NCBI GenBank assembly: GCA_023653785.1
Contig: JAMKCH010012384.1
Location: forward strand, 1-64,000
Length of the DNA: 64,000 nucleotides
Direction of reading: 5' to 3'
Source: Ophioderma brevispina
Lineage: Eukaryota; Echinodermata; Ophiuroidea; Amphilepidida; Ophiodermatidae
The position numbers were made by a program, and so were the translations under genes. The notes under the pieces are model-generated. The model was not told the DNA's origin, did not search any database, and was given only the letters and a program-made list of their open reading frames with translations. Shown piece after piece: positions 40,421 through 52,360 of the stretch; the stretch's first letter is position 1; the number at the start of each line of letters is the position of its first letter.

Positions 40421-43400
40421 ATGTGTTCAACATGGTGCCCCACCCCATTCCTTGTACTGTGACGAGTATCTGAGAGTGTTTTTGTTTTTTTTAAATATTA
40501 TCAAATGTTTGAGGGTAATTCATCATTGTAATTTTTGTATGTAAATTTGAAGACCCAAAGTTTTTAAGTATGAAATCCGTTTTTAAATAGGACTTGAAAA
40601 GATCGAAAATGGCTTGTTGGATGTTCATATTCACGTCGCCTTTTTTTTTATAGTTTTTATATTTTGTCCTAAGTATTTATTTAATACTCTATTTTTTTTA
40701 TTGTTATATCGTTAGATAATGGTTCCCAAAAATAAGTTCCACCCTAATATCCAAGACTTTCGTTGCATTACTTCACTTAGAACTGCATAGTTGGAAAAAT
40801 TTAAAAGGTTAATTAAGAGAGGAAACATTTGGCTCTGCCCCAAAGTCGTTGCTTTCAAAAACGCTTTGGGCATCAAGACATCCTCTGCACTGATTGCATC
40901 ATTGTAGTGTTTACCCCTTCTTTTTATATGGGCACCTCCACGCAGAGTCCCTAGGCAATCTTTGTATTGTTTTGTAAATTTTCCAAGCATCATCATATTC
41001 TGTGGTGTCCACTAATACTTTTTTTGTCACAATAGTTTTTCTAGAAAACATTCTTTGCGAATCATAATTTTCCTACCCTCTTTCTCATTCATGAATAAAA
41101 TACGATCTGGTAACAAGAATCCAACTGTTCAGTTGTTTTTTTATTCTCGCCCGTCTTGTCACGAAGAGAATCCTCCTTGGCCGTCGACCGACGCCCCTGT
41201 CATCAAATCCTCATTTAAGCGCCCCCAATACTATAGGTACAAGTCTACTGGTATGAATATGCATATCTGAGTGCTATGATTATGCAGGATCGATGAAAAC
41301 CAACCAATCGTAGTTGTGTTACAACGCGTACTCCGCTGTACGAGTTATGTGTTGATTTCTTCATAGTTGATTAGGCTTTATATCTTTAAAAGAGTTGGGG
41401 TGTGCACCGAAGCATTTATTTTTATCTGACAAAATGTCACACTTTCACCAGGGCATAAGCCGTCACCAGTGCAGACGTGACGTAAGGCCAGGTTTGCTTA
41501 TCAAGTGGGGATAATCCATCCCGGGAGTTTGACCTGGACCGCTTGTGTAGCCGCGAGATGAACTGGTGGTAATGGGGGGAAAATCAATGAATGGATCGAG
41601 ACTTTATTGACGTTTGTGAGGGAAAAGAAGTATTTATATTATTTTCAACAAGGAGTAAGTTTTACAGGATTATGATTGAATCCGACGGACGAGCATGCAT
41701 TCATACTGTTTGAGCTAAAAAATAACATGAAATATGATTCAGTCCCCGCCCGCGCCGCCTGGCTTAGTTTCCGTTACCACCGCAACCCGGGTTGTCTCCC
41801 CATAGGGCTACAACTTGGGTTGCGTAATATTGTAGGCCAGCTACAATCTTATTACGTTCCAAAGAAGCAAGATGCATAGACGTTTGGTCACACATATGCC
41901 CCAATTGAGCAATATTAGGATTATGTTAACTAAGGCACTTTGGGATTTACTATCAATGCGATCACCTACGTTTGACGGGAAAAATCGCAATTTCATAGGC
42001 TTCTATCCAGGATTCTAACGCATCAGCGGCAGTGTTACAATCTGCCGAGGGTATAATCTGTAAACAACGCTTATGGGGCCACCATGAACCTGTATTGAGG
42101 TCAGGTCATATGGCAATCGGCTGCGACAGGCCGGCCGATTCCCCCCATGTGCATTTCACTTCGGTCAACATGCATACAGTTTGGGCTTAGTGATTGCGAA
42201 TATTGCGACTACAAAAGGGACATCATATGAATCGGTCACCAATCAACTCATCTGTGCTAGTCCATGACATACCAAGCTTTAGCAGTCTACTTAGAAGGGT
42301 AAATCATTCTGTACACGAGACTCAGTGAATTTTATTAGTAAAGATCTTCCAGTTATTGAGTCGTTACTTAGCTTTAAAAGAATTTAGAAAGATGTGTACT
42401 CTACTTGTCAAATTTCTGTTGGAAAAAAAATTGTTTTCAATGGCGGTGGCGCCTGCATCGCAACTTCGTGGTGCCAGCGGGCCTGGATGCTATTTACTCT
42501 GCCACTCAGCAACAACGACTACGATTGCATATCTCACATTCAAATGCAATTTGACCGCGCGTTCCCGGATGGTAACAACGTGTAGCAACCACATTGCTCA
42601 ACGTGAGACTGCAGCGTGGGCCAGTAACCTTGAGTAAGTTATTTCATTGCATTTTCGGCGTGTTTAACCCCTAACACTTCGACAAGTACTATTCTAGATT
42701 TGCTACTTTGGCTTTACTACTGTCGCTGGGACGTTTAGGAACTGTAAGTACTTTCTAAAAGAATTTTGAAGAGCACATAGTTGGTTCCTTGGTTCCCGTT
42801 GATAAATCGTTTCGTAAAGTACTATGTTCGACCACTAGCCACGGGGCCGCCACCGGGGCAGAGTTAGGACTGGGCAGTCAATGCACCGTCATGACCGTCG
42901 TATCATTCCGGTCATCATTCGTCATGTTCATGGCATTGCAGACCACAAAAATTGCTACCCCCAAGGAATGTCATGTCGTTTTTCGCCCTATGATTCGATC
43001 TCAATCTCGAATATGGCTGTCAAGAGGAATTTTTTGTGATTAAAACCAGCCTTGCCTGAAACCATGGAGTTATCAATATCATGGAGTTATCATGGGTATG
43101 CTGGGGAAAAAATTGCCAACACCATATCCCGAGTGCAGCCATGGCAGACTAAGGGCTCCACTAGACTAGGTGTAGACTTTACTCGTGAAGTCGAACTAAA
43201 CTTGAAGTTGAGCTCCATCATTGACAATTGTAATAAGCACTAATGTTTGGCATTTTTTAATGTGATGAGAACTGACCAACATTCTTAAACTACATTACAT
43301 GCCATGATCCCGGGCCATATTTGAATGATAATTCACTAAGTCATTGCACAAGCAGCTGCAGCTGGCATTCTGATGCAGATAGCCAACCTGGCTAGGCGAC

Positions 43401-43734
43401 CCGGCGTTCATTATATATAAGCCTATTAAGAGGGGGGCTGGGGAAAATGTGGGGGTTATCCAATTTTTGATCCAGATGTATTTTTTTTTCTGAGAGGCAG
43501 AGGGTTTTATTAACGGCGCTTTGAGTTTGGCTACATCAGAACACCGACCAAAATTTCAAAACAATCAAGATTTTTGCATTCCATAGTGCCTGTACAAGTA
43601 AAGGGATCCTAACATTCCCTACAACTTTAAGTTATAAAAAACTAAATTCGGATATTTTTTTAGTCTTAATTTAGTGTTCGCTAAAACTCATGAGCAAAAA
43701 TCTTATTTTTTGATAATTTTGTCGGTTTTCTGAT
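40421..43734. other. Unassigned 3.3-kb stretch
   Basis: Unrecognised frames lie at 40712-40996 (-, 94 codons), 41055-41270 (+), 42356-42637 and the overlapping 42394-42585 (+, with CQISVGKKIVF and WCQRAWMLF), 42789-43043 (+) and 43052-43243 (+). The 42.3-43.2 kb group is less AT-rich and the most gene-like part, but no family or exon boundaries could be defended. Confidence 0.25.
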
Positions 43735-43945
43735 TTAGAACTGACTTACTGATTTCTGACTTACTAGGCCTACAACAATTGAATGGAGATTCAATACTTG
43801 AACAACTGCCGTTTTCTTTCTATCCTTTTCCGTTTAAATTTTTTCAGTTGCAAAAAAATAACTTAACGATAATCTTCTACAGACGTTTTCTTTCAAAAGC
43901 TGTTCATCCGCAAATTTAAATTTTTGAAAATCTTTTAATTGAGGG
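43735..43945. mobile_element. TTAA MITE family 1, decayed copy d
   Basis: CAATTGAATGGAGATTCAATACTTGA, TTTCTTTCTATCC, TCATCCGCAAATTTAAA and TTTTGAAAATC follow the family order, but the ends are not intact. Confidence 0.4.
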
Positions 43946-46424
43946 GAAATACCCGGGAAATGGGGCAGTAAAAGAAGATTTGTGTTAAATCAGCTCGGCA
44001 AGACTTCATATGTACCCCCCTCTCATATATTTTACATGCAACATAAATTATTATTCTTTTAGCCTGTTTATAATTTTCCGTTTTTTATCAAACAAGGCCA
44101 AAATTAAAATAAATTTTGTATCATGTAAGTATTACGAGGGGGTACTAGGAATCTTTCCATCAGCGCTTTTTACAGCTACTGGGCTATACTTGGAGATAAA
44201 GGTATGATTTTTGGGAACCGGTACCTCTTTACACGAATGAAACCAAGGTGATACCGTTATTTTAAGTGGAAGAACTAGGTTCGAGGTCGAGTTCTTTTGG
44301 GTTCTTCCACGCAAAATATTGTGTCGCCGGTTCAATTCATTGTAAAGAGAGTATCGGCTCCCAAATATACTTTATTTCTAAATTAAACACTTTAACTTTA
44401 AGGTCACTTTAACCCATTTCTTTTCACCAATATTTATAATTGCTTAAAATACATTCCACGACAGGACTAGCCACCACCCCGTGACAAATTAACAACTGGG
44501 CCTGTTTGAACGCAACGAACATACGCAACGAACATACGCAATGAGGCGCAACATTGGCAGGGCACGTGCGATTGTAGCTAATTGTGGTATGACGCGAGCA
44601 CTTCACCTCACAAAAACGTCATAGGCATAGGGCATACTACACCTGGTTCAATTGGCGAATTTATCCCATGAAACTTGAGGATCACCAATGAAATTGCTTA
44701 CATTTCAAAACTGTTTTTAAGAATATCTTGCGCTGAATACCAAAATTTCCTACTCTGGGGGGCTCATAGTCCGCATTTCTCTCCTCAGCGCCGTGCCGTG
44801 ATGTCATATTTTGATGCAGCTTATCTACGCATGCGCAAGATATGCCGTCTTTGTGCGGCGTGTAAACCGCTGTCCACTTTAAGCCATCGCGTGCAGTTTA
44901 CTGAGTGCTACCATCAAACTCGCGCTGATGTCACTGCACGGAGATAGGGAATGAGGTATAAATGTGTAGGTGGTCCATTATAGTTGAAAGATCGATAGTA
45001 CTCCATTTACTTCCTCGAGTCATTGACGTCACAGGCTTTCATGGAGGGGTCCTTGCGCCCACATTTTACCATGTGCTTGCGTATGCCAGCACTGAATCCA
45101 ACTGCACGGAGCGATTTTAATGCTGCTGCTATTGCTTACACACTGACGTCAAAACCGACTCGAGAAGGTAAAAGACTGTATTATTATTCTTGACTCTAAG
45201 AAATTGGATGCTTGCTTTCTGCTTTTTTTTTTAGGCTATGCATGTGAATACAGCAACTTGTGTTCTTACCCGGTTTAATGTGCAGCTGGCAACGCATAGT
45301 TTCACTGTTAAAAAAGTTTGGGGTTTCATTTTTTTCTTCTGAGCTGAGGGTAAATTTCAACACGGCAAACATCAGCAGCAATTGAATCCTGAGGGTCAAG
45401 TCACACAGGCAAGCATCAGCCTTTGTTCCTGAGCTAAACTGTCCACAGTTTGTCACAATACATCAGCAAACAACCAAATTGCCATCAATGTACCAGTTTG
45501 GTCGGAGGACTTTTTTAGGGTCCAAAAGTCAATGCCACTAAGTACCTACAGGGTGTTAACTCCTTTCACACCCAATACAGACTGTGTGCCATGTTGTCAT
45601 TTTCCTCTAGCGTGGGTCATTTGCCTCTTTAATCATTCGAAAACACAGCTTAAAATGTGTGCCTGTCTGGGCTACCTCTCGAGATAGCAAAAACCTAAAT
45701 GCCAATGCCAAGGAATGTAAGTGGGCCTATAATCATTACTTTTCCTGAAAATTGATCCAGCCCTTGCCCACCCCAATGCTTTGCACGCGCGCTTCACTTA
45801 TGCAAGGATCAATCTCACACAAAATGCTACAGGAGGTATAAATCCCCTACCAAAAAAATTGGGTATGCTTTAATATGCTGAATAACATCACACTCAAGTG
45901 CATTATGGTAAAAAAATCTTTTTACATTTTCCAGGTTTTTTTTCTTATGGCCCACATTTCCGAAAGTTTCAGTGGTCTTTCATCCCTGAATTCTACCACC
46001 TGGGCCAAGATCATCCTCGGAGACGCAGAATGCCCACAACTACACCCTAATGCTAACCCAACCCCACAAATGCTAATTAAGTACACAACACTGGAATGTT
46101 TTGGCCTTTTAATGAATTTTCAACCACAACATCCCCACCACCCATTTTCAGTATCACTCAACTTTGCCAGTAAGAGACAAAATTTAAATTGATATTTTGG
46201 GGCATTTTTCGAAGTTGCGGACGTACATTTCATAGACTTTGGTCACCCAGATTTTTTTTAACGAACACTGGATGTTGTGGGCTTAAACTTTGCCAGTAAT
46301 AGACCAAAAATTAAATTTGTTACTTTAAATTATCATCATGAGGCAAATATTTGTTAACAGTTTTTTTGTTTCTCTTAAATTTTTTATCTTAATCTGGATT
46401 TACGCTCCAAGAAAAGAGTAACCG
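43946..46424. other. Unassigned stretch
   Basis: Short frames (44010-44207 +, 44132-44335 -, 44675-44947 +, 45196-45456 -, 45875-46192 +) are unrecognised. The 105-codon frame at 45875 begins with a hydrophobic segment (FYIFQVFFLMA) but has no further support. Confidence 0.25.
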
Positions 46425-46780
46425 TAGCTTACCGGTCACGTCATGATTTGCTAAATCAGAAAATCGAAAAAATCTTCAAAATCAGATGTTTTCATGTCCA
46501 TCAACAAGTCCTATAAGTTATAATACCAAAAACAAAAAACTAAAAGACTAAAAAATTAAAAAAAAATCATAGATTTTTGGAATATTACTGTCCGTACGGA
46601 CACTTACTATAAACACGTAACTGAATGGAGAGTCATATCTTTGACCTGCCATTTTCTGTTATTCTTCATTTGGGAAAGACACTGTTGAGACTTCTACCAG
46701 ACTTATACTTCACTTATAAGCTATTCCTGCAAATTTCAATATTTTGACTATTTGGACAAATCACTGATATTGGCCTTTAA
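46425..46780. mobile_element. TTAA MITE family 1, copy c
   Basis: TGATTTGCTAAATCAGAAAATCG at the left, TTACTGTCCGTACGGACACTTACT in the middle, and AAATCACTGATATTGGCCTTTAA at the right. The left end is eroded. The other family-1 copies share this order. Confidence 0.7.
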
Positions 46781-48780
46781 GAAAGTATCCTATGTATAGT
46801 TAAAGTAATAATTTTCTTGCATTACAAGGTACGCCCGCTTCCCTGCAAACGCGCACAACTGGGTTGCACGTAGACGGCGTTCAGCGACAAGCAACAGCGC
46901 TGGGCGTGTACGCCGGGCCAGACATTACTGACTCAAACTGTAGAAGCACAAGCACCAAAACGTTAAGGAGGCAACTTTGAGCTCCAATTTTTCCCCTGTA
47001 GATACTCTATGACCTCAAAATTTTTGTGATTTTGATTGAAGAAGGCAGGTCTTTTCAACCATCACACATGTACATAACACACTGACATACACACACACGT
47101 GCATGATCACATTTCACATACCTTACACTATATCAACCAGCAAGCAAAAATCTAATCATACAAATGTTTACATGCTCGGTGTTCAATCCATGTAATTTAA
47201 TGCTTAAGCGACTGCATGCACTTCATTCCAACTTCAAAGCCACTCACAACAACTATTAAGGTAAAATTAGAAACATCTATCGACCAACCACATTCGACCA
47301 GGCACACACACAACGGGTCAGTCACTTAATGGAAAATTAATATTATTATCAACAACTGGAGTCCAAGGTGGACTCTTTGGCCTTTCCTTATATCATCATA
47401 GTTAATTGGTTTAACATGTTATTAGTTACCCTGGTGTCTATTTATTCATGAATTTAAATGAAGTTGTCATGATCAATTTTCCATCATTTTTACCATTCAC
47501 TTCACAAGTTGACTGAAATAACTTTATCCTTTGTCCCTATTAAAAAAACCATGTGTTAATTGTTTGTGTTTGAGATAGAACACCTTGTGCCTCCCCCCAG
47601 CTGATGATTGTTTTTAAAGGTGCAATGAGAGATTAAGTCATCCTATTTTTTGGTGATATGTAGTATTTCATATAAATTAGCCCAAAAGATTTCCTACCTT
47701 TTTTATTTGGCTAAAGAATAAATGAAAACAAAAGGTATTGGGATATTTTTAATAAAAAGCTTTATACCATTGCAAGAATCAGAATTTTACATTTTTAGGG
47801 ACCAGTTATTTGAATCTCTCGTTGCAACTTTAATTCCTGTAAAATTTGTTAATATGTTTTTCTTTTTTAATAATGCATTTTTAGCAGGACGGGTCCCCGG
47901 GCACAAGATGTCTCATTACTAACAACTAAGGGACCGAAACTGAAACTGGAAAAATAATTTTTTACGCAATGGAACAGTATTTTTGTATGTTGAAAGAACA
48001 AATATTCTAGCAATTTAAACCTCACTATGTATGATCTGATATGTACCATGCATACCGAGTAATATTCAATTACCAATCCATGAAACTGGCAGTTGATAAC
48101 TAGAATCCTCCTAATGCCTTTTCCCGTTTCAGTCCTGGGTTGTTTTTTATATTCCGCAGTGAGTTCTATTTGTGTGTGACATGTTGTGTGTGTTGCAGTC
48201 GCTGTAATCAGTAGTTTATCTTAGTCACTGTAAAAAAATGCTAGTCTTTGAGTTGAGTTTTGAGCCTCTACCTGTCAGTCAATCGTGTTTGAAATTGTTT
48301 GTCTTGTCACTTTTCAAAGACTGCTAGTGTCAAGCTGTAATCATGTGACTCCGAGGATCATCTCCATGGCTGCTTCTGTGTATCAAAACTGATTCTTTAA
48401 ATTCAGCACTGCCAGTTTTAACAATGTTTTTCTCCTTTTTTGCATAATCAATATGTCAAGTATTTGTTTGCTTGCTTCATCGTACTTGGCCAAATACAGT
48501 TTTTAGACCAGTCAAGTTGAGGTGGGGTCCACTTGATACTGACCAACAGGTGAAGGGTGGGGGGGGGGGGGAATATAGTCCAGCAACAACAAGCGGTTCT
48601 CAAACCACAAGTCTCGTCTGCTTTCGCGCTTAAAACTGTAAGCAAAAAGCAGCACACGACACCAGAGTGCAAACTGGTGCGATCCAGGTTTCCCCAAAAA
48701 GTTGTGCAAGCAGATAAACTGTCCAATTTCTCAACTAGTTTTACTTCACAGTATTTCATTTGACACAGCCTTCGGGTGCA
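46781..48780. other. Unassigned stretch
   Basis: CA-rich simple sequence is near 47075-47110, and a G-run at 48558-48571. Frames at 47722-47922 (+) and 48448-48786 (-) are unrecognised. Confidence 0.3.
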
Positions 48781-48920
48781 CAACATTTTCCATTGTGGAG
48801 ATATTAATCCTGAGAGAAGTCCCTAACAAGAGCATAACTAAGATTTTTTAGGAGTAGCACCCCCGGGTTGCATATGATAGTTTCTATAAATACCTCTCAC
48901 TTTCAATTTGATGCCATCAT
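48781..48920 (+). repeat. Outlying copy of a 158-bp repeat
   Basis: The order TTTTCCATTGTGGAGATATTAATC, GTCCC-AACAAGAGCATAA, TTTAGGAGTAGCACCCCCGGG, TTGCAT and TTTCTATAA matches the tandem pair at 50688-51010. Confidence 0.65.
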
Positions 48921-49098
48921 AGGGTCATAGCCAAAATATTCATCATCAAAGGTGAATTTTAAATTGCTTGTTGAGGAATATTTGTCATGGTTTGAGTAGA
49001 GTAATAATGGAATGTCATGATCAAAACTTTTTTTTTCGGTACAAAACGCGTCGTTGGCAGATAAATAAACAATTAAGATGGAAATGGCGCCCTCTCGA

Positions 49099-49322
49099 TG
49101 TGGGGGGACGGAATGAAAAAAGTATATAGTAAATAATAATAAGAGGTAACAACCAATTGTTTTTGATATATTTAAGAGGAGCACTTAGTAAGATCATTTT
49201 GATACCAACCATATGTGACCTTGTGTTTCTAGAAAGTAAAAAATAAGAAAAATAATAAAATAATTCCCGTCCCACCACATTTTGTGAGGTTTTTTTTTAG
49301 GTTTGCAAACAAAACAAAACAA

Positions 49323-49371
<49 letters not shown>

Positions 49372-50658
49372 AATAATTTCTAAACAAAATCAGGGTTTTA
49401 TACTTATATTGGTTTTGTGATGGGTTGTTATTGTTTTGCAGTTCCTCAATTTGTGGTGGGACGAAAGCAATTGTGGTGGGACGGAATAACACATGAGGGC
49501 CTGAAATTTTTGCGTTATCATATTATACATTTTTTATGTATTCAAACACTATCTCAATTTTAAGTGAAAGAAACTTTAATTCACTCTGGCCTAAATCCAT
49601 TACACAATCTAGAATCACCTAGATTGAAAAACGTTTATACATTCTTTGAACACTCATTTGGTGATGATGTAGACCCACACTGTGATCAAGATATGCCTGG
49701 AACATCAGGACTTCTTCAGTGTCTCATAAAATTGACTGGGGTCACAGGGGGATCATGCTTTATTTATCGGCCTTGATAAATAATTAATTGCATGTAGGAC
49801 CCCCCTTAAAACAAATTTTACTTACTTTGTAATATTGTGGAGTTAGCACCCAAATTGGGGGTCTATGGTATCAGTTTAAAAAACACATGCTTCTGAGTTG
49901 TTTGAAAGACACTTATGGTTTGGTTATAATGCTTTTGGTGAGCCTACATCCTTTATAATACCACCCATAAATAGTAGATTAGGATATTAGATGATACATA
50001 AAACTCTTTTCCCCATTTCACCCTTGTAATTTTGTATTCCCCTGTCAAAATTAAAAAGAACATTTCAAAATTCAAATATCTTTTGGTAACCATGTAACGA
50101 TTTTTTCAAAAGAACTAACCACCTTGTACTTGGGTGAAATAATGAACCTGAATGTAGTAATCTTTCACTTAAAGTTAGTTTCAAAAACAATTTTTGTCCC
50201 AAGTTTTGACACTTATAAAATACCAATAGTACTGCGGAGACAAAAATTCCCGTGCCCCCCACATTCCGTCCCCCACATCGCCAATTTTTTTTTAAACACA
50301 TGAACACATGCTTATGTGAAAGTTGTGGGGAGTCTCTTTTTTTCATTCTGTGCATTTTTTAATAATATATAGTTGGACATATATAAGTGTTAAAAAATTT
50401 ATTCAAATCCGTGTACTTTTGATAAAAATTTCATGCATAACGTTCGGGCGTTAACATTAATGTTTAAGCTATCGTTCCGTCCTCACCACATCATAAAATT
50501 TGCTCTGCCGTGGAAACACTCTACATCCTTTGCTTTCTTTTTGTTGTTTGTATGTAGTTTTGTAACTCCCTTGTTCTTTCACAGACATTAATTTAGGATC
50601 CCTTAAACAACACCTATGGAATCACTGAAAAAGTGCTATCAAATTCCGTCCCGCCACA
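49099..50658. repeat. Seven or more copies of a TGTGGTGGGACGGAAT motif
   Basis: Forward copies are at 49099-49114, 49452-49464 and 49472-49487. Reverse copies are at 49263-49279, 50263-50277, 50474-50490 and 50643-50658, with a weaker one at 50245-50263. The sequence between copies is not obviously repeated. A 41-base A-run lies at 49329-49369. Frames here, including 49564-49776 (+) and 50065-50355 (-), are unrecognised. The role of the motif is unknown. Confidence 0.6.
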
Positions 50659-50687
50659 AAACTGTATTTTTGGTCTGACCCCATATG

Positions 50688-51010
50688 TCACAACATCTTC
50701 CGTTGTGCAGATCTTAATCTTGAAAATTCCCCACATGAGCCCAAGTAAGAGACGTTTAGGATTATACGCACCACCCCCCGGGTTTGCATTTTCTTAGTAT
50801 TCTATAATTCTTCTTCTCACTCTTCATTTTGAATACCACCAAAGATGTCACAACACTTTCCGTTTGGGAGAGATTAATCTTGAAGTCCCCAACAATAATC
50901 ATACAAGAGATGTTTAGGAGTACAACCCCCTGTTTGCATTACTAAGTATTCTTTATTTCCTGCTCTTTCATTTGGAGCAACCACCAGCCATTTTTTCCTT
51001 GGTGGAGATA
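50688..51010 (+). repeat. 158-bp tandem repeat, two units
   Basis: Units begin at GTCACAACAT-CTTCCGTT near 50688 and 50846. Each carries AGAT-TTAATCTTGAA, CCCCA-A, AAGAGA-GTTTAGGA, CACCCCCCGGGTTTGCAT, TAGTATTCT and CTCTTCATTT. A single outlier is at 48781-48920. Confidence 0.7.
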
Positions 51011-51710
51011 TTAATCATGAAAAGTCATGCAAAAATCCCTTAAAATTCACCAAATTTAGTAAAAATATGAAAATTTATCAATTTGGCCACACTATTTTTG
51101 AAAAGCATGTGACCACATTTTAAATTTGAGTCCCCACGAGGATCCAGAAGCGGGAAATGCCTTGCCGTATTTTCACTTTTCCAAGAATGTAAACAGAGCT
51201 GGCAACCCAAAAGAACTAGATTCCAGTGCAACCAAACAGAACTAGAAAAACCATTTCATGAACACATGGGCACTGATACATCTAGCTATATTGATTTGTA
51301 CAGGACTGTAGAGAGTGAGAGAGTGGGGGTGAGAGAGTAAGGAAGGGGAATAGGAGGGGGGTGAATCGCTGCATGGGGGATGGAGAAGGACCGAAAAAAA
51401 AAGAAGAGGGAAGATGGATAAGAGGATAGAAGTGGGGGGGAAGAGAATTTTTAATACCTTTGTTGTGGTATACCTTGGGGCCCCCTTTTTGCTAAGTCGT
51501 CTGTTTTGTACACCTGTTTTGTACAACCACCAAATCACCCACAAACCTATACTGCCCAATAAACACATCTGACCTAAATTATTGTAAGGTACAAAACAAA
51601 CTCCTGAATCAAATCTTTTGAAGGTGTAGTATTTCACACTGACCATTGACAAACCTGAGAAAATTTGGTTGACATGGACCACGCATTTTAGCATTAGTTG
51701 CAATTATAAA
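51011..51710. other. Unassigned stretch
   Basis: A purine-rich (GA/GGGA) tract lies at about 51310-51440 and explains the Pro/Ser/Leu-rich minus-strand frame at 51242-51703. No gene is recognised. Confidence 0.3.
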
Positions 51711-52360
51711 ATACCAAAAATGCCCCCATTTAAGTGGCCCACATGGAACATTTTGATCACAATTATGATTCACACAAAAGATGTACGCACATAGTATCTC
51801 ATGTAGCGAAGGAATTTTGCATATCCAATGTAATGTTTCAGTGATACATTTATTACGCATATTTAATTAGTCAATTGCATCAAACAATGCACACTTAATT
51901 CACTCCCATGCATTTTGCCCGCAATTGTGATTCATACAAAAGAATGTATGGCATAGTAGCCTCATGTAGCGAAAGAATCTTGCCTATCCCTGTCCTATTT
52001 CCGGTGATACAGCAATAATGCATATTTAATTAGATCATTGTATCCAAAATGCACCTTTAATCGGCCCACAGCACTTTGTCCATTATGATTCACCCAAAAT
52101 ATGCAGGGGCATAGTATCTTTCATGCATCAAAGGGAATTTTTGCCTATCCGTTACGGTTTCAGAGATACAGTATTACGCATATTAATGAGCTCATGTGCA
52201 TACCTAAGCCGCATATATCACACTTCACACTTTCCAAATGCCAAAAGATGGCCACCATGATAGCTTTCATGCAGGGAAAGGAAGTTTCCATACCAATGGT
52301 ACGTTTCAAATTATAGCAATTACGCTGATGTTTTGCATCTTAATTAGCTCATTTGCTTAC
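51711..52360 (+). repeat. ~155-bp tandem repeat, four units
   Basis: Each unit has ATTATGATTCACACAAAA, GCATAGTATCTCATG, AAGGAATTTTGCCTATCC, GTTTCAGTGATAC and ATTACGCATATTTAATTAG, with starts near 51758, 51915, 52078 and 52240. The fourth is the most divergent. The 71-codon and 113-codon plus-strand frames here follow the repeat. Confidence 0.75.

Noticed and set aside
51242..51703. 153-codon minus-strand open frame
   Set aside because: The Pro/Ser/Leu-rich half is the complement of a purine-rich simple tract; the other half has no recognisable feature.
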